Origin: JAEUIX01 sp046156035
GTDB lineage: Bacteria; Planctomycetota; Phycisphaerae; Phycisphaerales; UBA1924
DNA length: 64,000 nt
NCBI GenBank assembly: GCA_046156035.1
Contig: JBJXEW010000028.1
Coordinates: 62,001-126,000, forward strand
Direction of reading: 5' to 3'
The notes beneath the pieces were generated by a model. The model did no database searches, was not told the DNA's origin, and saw nothing but the letters and a program-made list of their open reading frames with translations. Made by a program: the position numbers and the translations under genes. This document shows positions 32,787 through 39,392 of the stretch, piece after piece (position 1 is the first letter of the stretch; every line of letters starts with the position of its first letter).

Positions 32787-33521
32787 ATGACCATTCTGCC
32801 CACCACCATCCCGCTCGGCCGGGGGCATGTGCCTTCGAAGCCCCCTCCCAGAGGGAGGGGGTGGGGGGTGGGCGTGCCCGCTTCGCAACCTCTGGGTGCG
32901 CGCAGCGCGCAGGCGAAGGCATCGGCTCTGCCCCGCGCCTTCTCTCTCATTGAAGTCGTCGTCGTCATCATCCTCGTCTCCGTTCTCGCCGGCGTCACGC
33001 TGCCGCGCCTCACCGGCGGGGCAGCGCGGCGGGCCGAGCAGGAGGTCCGCGAGGTCGCTTCGCTGCTCTCGGCGCTGGCCCTGCGAGAGTCGCTCTCAGG
33101 AAGAGCCACCGCGCTCGCCTACGACACCGATGCCGCGGAACTCAGCGTGCTGGTGCGCGACCCCACGGACACGGGAGACGTGCAGGAGCGTGAGGCCGCC
33201 GACTGGTACATGCCGCCGCTCATCCGCCCGGTGCGCCTCACCGAGACCCGCGTGACGCGCCTCCTCGCCGACGGTGCGGCCTTCCCTCCCGGCTCGTTCC
33301 GCATCGAGATGCCCCAGGGCCAGGCCCGCCCCATGATCGACCTGCTCGTGCAACTCGCCTCGGCGAACTCCAGCGATGCCGAGCGCTGCTGGCAGGTCAC
33401 GCTCGACCCCGGCCAGACCGCCGCGGCATCGCGGCCCCTTGCCGGCACCACCGCCTTCACGCCCACGCAGGCCGAGTCCATCGACCTCGACGCGGCGGGC
33501 CGGAGGACCACGCCGTGGTAA
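32787..33521 (+). CDS. gspH: Type II secretion minor pseudopilin, GspH-like
   Basis: Up to 244 residues from ATG 32787, one base after the gspG stop; GTG codons at 32868 and 32874 would shorten the leader to ~22 residues. The cleavage region reads LPRA|FSLIEVVVVIILVSVLAGVTLPRL, with Ala instead of Gly before the cut. The mature part has GspH-like features (EVASLLSALALRESLSGRATALAYD). With the long start, the leader is Pro/Gly-rich because a G-rich hairpin (32841-32860) is read in frame (PSKPPPRGRGWGVGVP). Ends 7 bases inside the next gene. Minor pseudopilins prime or cap the pseudopilus. Confidence 0.8.
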   Translation: MTILPTTIPLGRGHVPSKPPPRGRGWGVGVPASQPLGARSAQAKASALPRAFSLIEVVVVIILVSVLAGVTLPRLTGGAARRAEQEVREVASLLSALALRESLSGRATALAYDTDAAELSVLVRDPTDTGDVQEREAADWYMPPLIRPVRLTETRVTRLLADGAAFPPGSFRIEMPQGQARPMIDLLVQLASANSSDAERCWQVTLDPGQTAAASRPLAGTTAFTPTQAESIDLDAAGRRTTPW

Positions 33522-33970
33522 CACGCTCTCGCCCCCCTTTCCGCCGAACCCCACGATCTTTTGCGCTGCTGGACGCGATCGTGGCATCGGTCATTCTCGG
33601 TTCGGCCCTGGCCACCATCATCGGCCTGGGCCAGCAGGCCATCAGCGCCCAGCGCACCGGCGAAGAGATCGCCGTCGCGTCCATGCTCGCCGATGAGCAA
33701 CTCAACCTCGTGCTCGCACGCGGCCCGGACACCTACGCCAAGTCCTACCCGATCGAGGGCGCGTGCGATGCCCCCTTCGCGGCCTACCGCTTCCAACTCG
33801 CCTTCTCCGGCGGCACCGGCGGTTCGCCCTACAGCGTTTCGTGCGCCATCTTCTGGGGCGAGGGCGCGGCCGCGCGCTCGATCAACATCGAAACGCTCAT
33901 CGCGGCCCGCACGGGTGCCGATCCGAACCCGGACCGTCAGCCCGAAGCCGCTGTGGAGCGGCCGCAATGA
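33515..33970 (+). CDS. gspI: Type II secretion minor pseudopilin, GspI-like
   Basis: 151 residues from GTG 33515, overlapping gspH by 7 bases. Basic leader (VTRSRPPFRRTPRS) then FALLDAIVASVILGSALATIIGLGQQAI, the pseudopilin helix; position +5 is Asp rather than the usual Glu, and Ser precedes the Phe instead of Gly. The short size and AVASMLADEQLNLVLA stretch suit GspI. Because both cleavage marks are off the usual form, processing by the prepilin peptidase may be weaker or leader selection different. The stop overlaps the gspJ ATG (ATGA). Confidence 0.75.
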   Translation: MVTRSRPPFRRTPRSFALLDAIVASVILGSALATIIGLGQQAISAQRTGEEIAVASMLADEQLNLVLARGPDTYAKSYPIEGACDAPFAAYRFQLAFSGGTGGSPYSVSCAIFWGEGAAARSINIETLIAARTGADPNPDRQPEAAVERPQ

Positions 33971-34941
33971 GCCGCGCCCGCGCGTTCACCATCGTTGAGA
34001 TCATCGTGGCGAGCATCATCATCGCGATGATCGCGGGAACCACCACAGTGGTCATCTCGCGTTCGTTGGCCGCGAAAGACGCGTCCACCAGCCGCGCCGA
34101 GGCGTTCCAGCGGGCGACGACGGCCGCGGAGTTCATTGCTCGCGACCTGCGCAGCGTCGCGAGAGAGTCTGACCCTTCGCGTGTGCGGCTGGCCGTGGGC
34201 GATTCGGGCGCGGGCGCAAGCACGCTGCTCATGCTCGCCTCCGGGGCCAAGCGCCTGCGCCCGCAGAGCGATGTGCCCGAAGGGCCCGTGCACGCCGTGC
34301 AGTTCCGCCTCGGCCCCGCCGCCGCCACCGGCCCCGTTGCCGAGGGTTCAACGCTCTGGAGGCGCGTGGACCCTGTGCCCAACGAGTATCTGGATGCGGG
34401 GGGCGTGGCTTCGGCCCTCGTGCCCGGCATCTCGTCGCTGGTGATCGAGGCGGGCGATGGGGATACGTGGTCCACCACCTGGGACTCGGACACCGACGGC
34501 CTGCCCCATGTGGTGCGCGTGGCCGTGAGCGCCAGCGCCGGCGCCTCGCAGGCCACCCAGCGCACCGCCACGGCTCGCGTGGTCGTTGCGCTGGATCGCA
34601 CACCCCTGCCCACGGGCCCGCTTGCTGCGCCGGCGGCCTCAACGGCCAGCACCCCGCAGCCTGCCACACAACAGCCCGCAGGCGGTGGCGGAACCACGCA
34701 GCCCGGCCAGGGGGGTGGCACGTTCACGCCCGGCGGCGGGGGCCAGCGTCCACCCGGCGGCGGGCCGGGTGGCCAAGGCGGTCCGGGCGGCGGAGGTCAG
34801 GTGCCACCCGGAGGCGGGCAAGGTGGCCAGCAGGGCCCACCCGGCGGTGGCGGCCAACCAGCACCCGGTTCGGGCACGCCCGGTCAACAGCCCCCAGGCC
34901 CCGGCACACCACCGCCCGGCGGCGGAGGCGGCAGGCCATGA
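33967..34941 (+). CDS. gspJ: Type II secretion minor pseudopilin, GspJ-like, with Gly/Pro-rich tail
   Basis: 324 residues. Leader SRARA|FTIVEIIVASIIIAMIAGTTTVV, with Glu +5 and Ala before the cut. Residues ~40-215 look like GspJ (ATTAAEFIARDLRSVARES, VPGISSLVIEAGDGDTW). The final ~110 residues are a low-complexity tail dominated by Gly, Pro and Gln (units like GGGQ, PPGGG, PGG), which ordinary GspJ lacks. It could be an extended linker or a periplasmic interaction tail. ATGA overlaps link it to gspI and gspK. Confidence 0.8.
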   Translation: MSRARAFTIVEIIVASIIIAMIAGTTTVVISRSLAAKDASTSRAEAFQRATTAAEFIARDLRSVARESDPSRVRLAVGDSGAGASTLLMLASGAKRLRPQSDVPEGPVHAVQFRLGPAAATGPVAEGSTLWRRVDPVPNEYLDAGGVASALVPGISSLVIEAGDGDTWSTTWDSDTDGLPHVVRVAVSASAGASQATQRTATARVVVALDRTPLPTGPLAAPAASTASTPQPATQQPAGGGGTTQPGQGGGTFTPGGGGQRPPGGGPGGQGGPGGGGQVPPGGGQGGQQGPPGGGGQPAPGSGTPGQQPPGPGTPPPGGGGGRP

Positions 34942-36221
34942 CCACACTGCGCTTCCTGAAGTCGCGCCGACGTGCCTTTGCCACGGCCCTGGTGGTGTGG
35001 GCCATCGGTCTGTCGATTCTGGTGCTGTCGGCCATCCAACTGGCCGCGTGGCGGCAGGCGGCGGATGGGCGTGAGGCGCTGGCCCGCGTGCGGGCCCGCT
35101 GGGCGGCCCGAGCGGGCGTTGAGGCGGTGATCGCCCGCTTGCAGGCCGAGTTTGATGCCGCGTCGCCCCTTGGTGCTCAATCGCTGGTGGCTTCACTCGC
35201 CACCGTCTCCACGGGCACGCTGCGTCAAGCGTCGTACGAGGTGAACCACGACACACCCACCGGGCGCGTGCTCGGCGTGGCCGATGCGGGCGCGAAGATC
35301 AACGTGAATGTCGCCACGTTCGACGACCTGATGTTGCTCCCAGACATGACCGAGGATGTTGCGGATGCCATCGTCGACTGGATCGACACCGACGAGGAGG
35401 TGAGCGAGGCGGGGGCCGAGTCCGAGTCGTACGGCGGCTTGGCGAGTGCGTACAGGACGCGCAACGCCCCCGTGCCAGACCTGGGCGAGATCGAGTTGGT
35501 CCTGGGCGTGCGGCGCGAGTATCTGTACGGCGCTGCGGCTCCGTCCGCGGGCCCCGTGCGGGCGAGCGCCGCCACCGACGGCTGGGCCAAGTTTCTCACC
35601 GGCTCGAGCATCGCGGGTGGCCTGAGTGCCAGCGGGCAGGAGCGGATCGACCTCTCCACCGCCGCGGCACAAGATGTCGTGGCCGCCGCCGGTGTGGACC
35701 AGACACAGGCCGAGGCCATCGTGAGCCACGCTTCGAGCGGCTCAGCCAGCATGGCCGACTTCATCCGCACCGACCTGGCAACGCTTGCGCAGGCGAGCGG
35801 CGGCACGACGCCGGGCCGGGCCCAGCCGTCCGCCCTGTCGCGCGATGAACTTGTCCAACTCCTGGCCGAGTGCACCATCGGCGACCCGGCCGTGCTCAAC
35901 CCCGGCAAACTCAACGTGAACACCGCCGACGATGAGACGCTCGAATACCTTGCAGCCCTCTCGCCCACGCTTCGCGATGCGCTGGTGCTCTTCCGCGACC
36001 AGCAGGGGGGCGACATCGCGTCCATCGCCGACCTGCTCGACATCCCGCAGATGTCTCGCGATGCCCTCGCGGACCTCTTCCCCTTCATCGATGTCCGCAG
36101 CAACGTCTTCCACATGCGGTCCGTGGGCCGCGACGAAGCGACGGGCCTGAGCGTCGAACTGCTCGTCGAGGTCGATCGTTCGTCAAACCCTGTAGTCATC
36201 CGCTCGCTCGCTGCCCGATGA
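34938..36221 (+). CDS. gspK: Type II secretion GspK-like protein
   Basis: 427 residues. The N-terminus has a basic leader (TTLRFLKSRRRA) and helix FATALVVWAIGLSILVLSAIQL, as in GspK, which lacks Glu +5. The middle has the GspK-type NVNVATFDDLMLLPDMTEDVADAIVDWIDTD (helix-hairpin-helix plus acidic DEE segment) and later NVNTADDETLEYLAAL and IASIADLLDIPQM, a second and third such repeat. GspK is the tip pseudopilin bound with I and J. Overlaps gspJ and the gspL-like gene by 4 bases each. Confidence 0.85.
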   Translation: MTTLRFLKSRRRAFATALVVWAIGLSILVLSAIQLAAWRQAADGREALARVRARWAARAGVEAVIARLQAEFDAASPLGAQSLVASLATVSTGTLRQASYEVNHDTPTGRVLGVADAGAKINVNVATFDDLMLLPDMTEDVADAIVDWIDTDEEVSEAGAESESYGGLASAYRTRNAPVPDLGEIELVLGVRREYLYGAAAPSAGPVRASAATDGWAKFLTGSSIAGGLSASGQERIDLSTAAAQDVVAAAGVDQTQAEAIVSHASSGSASMADFIRTDLATLAQASGGTTPGRAQPSALSRDELVQLLAECTIGDPAVLNPGKLNVNTADDETLEYLAALSPTLRDALVLFRDQQGGDIASIADLLDIPQMSRDALADLFPFIDVRSNVFHMRSVGRDEATGLSVELLVEVDRSSNPVVIRSLAAR

Positions 36222-37957
36222 TGGTGTTTTCCACGTCTCCTTGTTCCCCCCGGCAGCCCCGCCAACCCATGACCAGCACGCACGGCAGAGTTCGAGTCCC
36301 TGTTCACGGCCGCGTGGCCGTGGTGTACACGCAGGGCGACACCGCGCGCTTGCTGGTGCTGCGCCCCGGCAAGGCCCCGGTGGTGGAGAGCGCCACATCC
36401 CTGCCCGCGCTGGACAGGGCGGGCCTTGCTGCCGCGCTCTCGCGCGCCAAGCCCGCGGCGGTTGTCTGCCTCATCCCCGCGGGGCGTGTCGTGGTCCGCC
36501 CGATCAAGTCTCCGGCGCCCGAGGGCGATGTGGCCCACATCGCTGGCGCGCTCGACCTCGTGGCCGAGGCGGAGTTGAGCGGCTCGTACCTGTCCCATCG
36601 CCGCGCAGGCGCGGTGCTGCGTGGCACGGGCGATGCCCCCGGCGCCGTGCTGGCCTTGGGCTGGACCGGCGATGGCGCACCATCGCTGGCCGACCCCGTG
36701 CGGCAGCGCAGCGTGCCTGTCATCCACGTGCCTGAGCCCCTGGCCCTCGTCGCCCTCGCGCAGGCCGCCAGCGCGGGATGGGGTGCCAGCGTGCAGCCCG
36801 CATCGGGCCTGCTCACGCTGTGCACGCGCGCGGGGGGCCACCCGACGCTCCGCGTTCATCGCGAAGACCCGGAAGACACGGCCGGCTGGGCCGCGCTCGT
36901 GCAGGGCCAACTTGCCGGGCTTGGAGACGCGGCCGCACTGGAGCACGACCGCTCCGGCCTGCACCTTGACCCCGCGGGATCGCTGGCGACTATCTCCGGC
37001 GCTTCCACCGACGCGGCGTGGCTTGGCGAGTTCGGGCTTGCCCTTGGGGCGGCACTGGCGTGCACCAGCCCCGACCCCGGCCTTCACTGCGCCTGCGCAA
37101 TGACCCCCAGCGCGCCGGTGCCCTATCGCCCGGCCATCGTCCGAGCCGCGGAGATTCTGGCCGTGCCAGGGAGGGCCGCGACCGTCATCGGCGTGTGCGT
37201 CGCCATTGCCTTGCTCGGCCCGCTGGGCCTGGCCGTGGCCCGCCATCAGGTGCTCAAGGGCCACGCGGCCGCCAGCGGCGAGGACGATTCCGAGAGTCTG
37301 GCCGCGCAGAAGCAGGCGGAGATGTACCAACTGCTGAAGGACCGGCGCTGGCCCATGACCAAACTCCTGGCCGACCTCACGGCCTCGATGCCGCAGGGCG
37401 TGACCCTCGAAACACTCTCCCTGGAATACGGCAAGGACGTGCGCGTCACCGGCCTCGCGGATTCGACCGACCTCGTCAGCCAATGGCGCGATGCGATCAA
37501 CCGCTCGCGGGTTTTCGATAATGCCCGTGCGCCCTCAATCGATTCGTCGCGCTTTGAACTCACCGCCCGCGTCGCCCAGCCCTTCGGCGCTGCCGGCGCG
37601 CTCGCGGCCCGGAGCACGACCTCGCCGGTGACGGCGGCCGTACCAGCACGGCCGGCTCCACAAGCCAGCGCACCAGAACCCGCGCCAGGCCGCGGGTCCG
37701 GCGGCACCGGGCGCGCTGGCGCAGCCCCCGCCTCGCCAGCCACCGCCACGCCCAAGGTGCCGGTGATGCCCGGCGCACTCTCCGATGGCCAAATCGAGAC
37801 CATGGACCTTGCGACGGCCACGCGCGAGTGGGGCCAGCGCAAGGCCGCGGCGGGCAGGCCGGGCGTGAGCGAGGCCGACAAGCAGCGGCTCTTGGCCGAG
37901 GCAGAGAAGCTTCAGGCCCGGCGGCGCACACTGCAAAGTGCTGGGGGTGGGCAATGA
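36218..37957 (+). CDS. gspL: Type II secretion GspL-like protein (PilM/PilN type)
   Basis: 579 residues; ATG 36218 overlaps the gspK stop, and an ATG at 36269 (MTSTHGRV) is an alternative. The N-terminal ~300 residues have an actin-like PilM-type character (GRVAVVYTQG, VVCLIPAGRVVVRPIK, GAVLALGWTGDG, IHVPEPLALVALAQ, EFGLALGAAL). A transmembrane helix follows at about 318-340, then a PilN-like periplasmic domain (LLADLTASMPQGVTLETLSLE, SLVSQW-type helix). The last ~100 residues are Ala/Pro-rich with a short charged helix. GspL anchors the ATPase at the membrane. The assignment is from position, topology and these patterns. Confidence 0.75.
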   Translation: MMVFSTSPCSPRQPRQPMTSTHGRVRVPVHGRVAVVYTQGDTARLLVLRPGKAPVVESATSLPALDRAGLAAALSRAKPAAVVCLIPAGRVVVRPIKSPAPEGDVAHIAGALDLVAEAELSGSYLSHRRAGAVLRGTGDAPGAVLALGWTGDGAPSLADPVRQRSVPVIHVPEPLALVALAQAASAGWGASVQPASGLLTLCTRAGGHPTLRVHREDPEDTAGWAALVQGQLAGLGDAAALEHDRSGLHLDPAGSLATISGASTDAAWLGEFGLALGAALACTSPDPGLHCACAMTPSAPVPYRPAIVRAAEILAVPGRAATVIGVCVAIALLGPLGLAVARHQVLKGHAAASGEDDSESLAAQKQAEMYQLLKDRRWPMTKLLADLTASMPQGVTLETLSLEYGKDVRVTGLADSTDLVSQWRDAINRSRVFDNARAPSIDSSRFELTARVAQPFGAAGALAARSTTSPVTAAVPARPAPQASAPEPAPGRGSGGTGRAGAAPASPATATPKVPVMPGALSDGQIETMDLATATREWGQRKAAAGRPGVSEADKQRLLAEAEKLQARRRTLQSAGGGQ

Positions 37958-38610
37958 GCATGCTCCTCGCCCGTTTTCGTGCCCTCCCGCGGGCGGGCCA
38001 ATGGCTCACGCTTCTCGTGCTGTTCATCGTGGCCTTCTTCGCGGTGATTGATCCCGTGCTGGCGGCGCGGCAGCGCTACGCCGTGGAGGCCTCGCGGATC
38101 GAGGCATCGCTGCGTGCCAAAGCCCAGGTGCGCGCCCGCGTGGCCGACAGCGAGCGTGTGGTGGCGCAGGGTGCCACGGTCTTCGGGCAGCCCAATGTGC
38201 CTTCCCCCAGTGTCGAGAGTTCCGCCGCGTTCGAGGGGCGCATCAACCAGGTCTTCGCGGCGGCGAAGGTGAACCCGCGCATCACCTATCGCGAGTCTGC
38301 ATCGCTCATGCCCGACCCGCCGCGGGCCCTCGCGGGCGACCGCCAACTCGACCGTCTCGTCGCCGAACTCTCGTTTGAGACCGACGTGCTCTCGCTGGTC
38401 TCGATCCTCAAGGACCTGGAGCACGCCCGCGAAGTGGCCAACGTCTCCAAGGTTTCCCTCCGCAGGCAAGGCGGCGGTGGTGGCCGCAAGGCCGGAGATG
38501 CGGGTCCGCTGGTGGTCAACCTCACCGTTGAAGCGTGGGTGCTTGCCGGGCCACGGGCCGCGACCCGTTCCGTGGCGGATGGCGCGGTCGGAAGGGTGGG
38601 CGCACCATGA
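37954..38610 (+). CDS. gspM: Type II secretion GspM-like (PilO-type) protein
   Basis: 218 residues. One transmembrane helix (WLTLLVLFIVAFFAVIDPVLA, about 17-37), then a helical segment (YAVEASRIEASLRAKAQVRA) and a ferredoxin-like small domain (SFETDVLSLVSILKDLEHAREVANVSKVSLR ... LVVNLTVEAWVL), the layout of GspM/PilO, which pairs with GspL. ATGA overlaps on both sides support co-translation. Family call is by topology and neighbours, since GspM sequences vary widely. Confidence 0.7.
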   Translation: MSMLLARFRALPRAGQWLTLLVLFIVAFFAVIDPVLAARQRYAVEASRIEASLRAKAQVRARVADSERVVAQGATVFGQPNVPSPSVESSAAFEGRINQVFAAAKVNPRITYRESASLMPDPPRALAGDRQLDRLVAELSFETDVLSLVSILKDLEHAREVANVSKVSLRRQGGGGGRKAGDAGPLVVNLTVEAWVLAGPRAATRSVADGAVGRVGAP

Positions 38611-39392
38611 TGCCCGCATCCGATCTGGTCGGTGTCGTGCAGGACCTGTCCGCGCCCGCCCGCCGTCTGGGCACGCTGGCGATCGCCGCGATTGTGGCCA
38701 CGCTCATTCTGCTGGCCTTGTGCGCCTGGCCGCTGTTGCCCGCGCTCACCGCCGCGCCGGGCCGGTCTCCCTCGCCGGTTCCGGCGGAGGTGCTCGCCAA
38801 GTCGCAGACGGACTTTGACGCGGCGATTGCTCAGGCGGCCGACCGCATCAACGCGCGGGCGCCCTTCGGCGCCGTGCGCGTGCCCGAGAAGGAGGCACCC
38901 AAGCCGGCGGTTGCGGCGAGGTACGCCGGCCCCGCGCTGGTGGGCATGGCCGCCGATGAGGCGTGGTTTGCCGACGGCAAGCGCGTGAAACTCGGCGCGA
39001 CCGACTTCGGCGTTTCCGTGCTGGCACTCGATCCGCCGTGGGGCGCCAGGGTGCTCTGGAGCGGGGCGGAGTTCAGCGTGTCGCTCTTTGACCGCAACCC
39101 CCTGAACCTCTCCCAGCCGATGAGCGTCTGGCAGGGCGCGCCGCCGCCCGCGCCGATCACCCCCCCCAGCCCACCCAAACCCGCGACGGCACCGGCACCC
39201 GTGCCGGGCAACCCGCCGCCCGGCGCGGCGAACGCTCCCCCGCCCCAGCCCCAGACCTTCCCAGTTCCTGCGCAGGGTTTTCCGGTTCCCCCACCGCCAC
39301 CCGCAGACGGCGACGGCGACAACCAGCAACCCGCGCCGCCACCACCGCCACCGCCCGCCGACCCCGAGCGCCGCTCCGGCGCCAACCCATGA
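38607..39392 (+). CDS. Predicted GspC/PilP-like adaptor with Pro-rich tail
   Basis: 261 residues. One N-terminal transmembrane helix (AIAAIVATLILLALCAWPLL, about 24-45), a helical stretch, then a small beta domain (GPALVGMAADEAWFADGKRVKLGATDFGVSVLALDPPWGARVLWSGAEFSVSLF) of the kind seen in GspC homology regions and PilP, which contact the secretin. The last ~90 residues are a Pro-rich tail (runs such as PPPPPADGDGD, APPPPPPPAD). Its place just before the secretin gene is where an adaptor is expected. The call is inference; no catalytic motif exists. ATGA overlaps both neighbours. Confidence 0.6.
   Translation: MMPASDLVGVVQDLSAPARRLGTLAIAAIVATLILLALCAWPLLPALTAAPGRSPSPVPAEVLAKSQTDFDAAIAQAADRINARAPFGAVRVPEKEAPKPAVAARYAGPALVGMAADEAWFADGKRVKLGATDFGVSVLALDPPWGARVLWSGAEFSVSLFDRNPLNLSQPMSVWQGAPPPAPITPPSPPKPATAPAPVPGNPPPGAANAPPPQPQTFPVPAQGFPVPPPPPADGDGDNQQPAPPPPPPPADPERRSGANP

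Noticed and set aside
35225..37483. 752-residue open frame antisense to gspK and gspL-like genes
   Set aside because: Shadow of coding strand; the sense genes have clear signatures.
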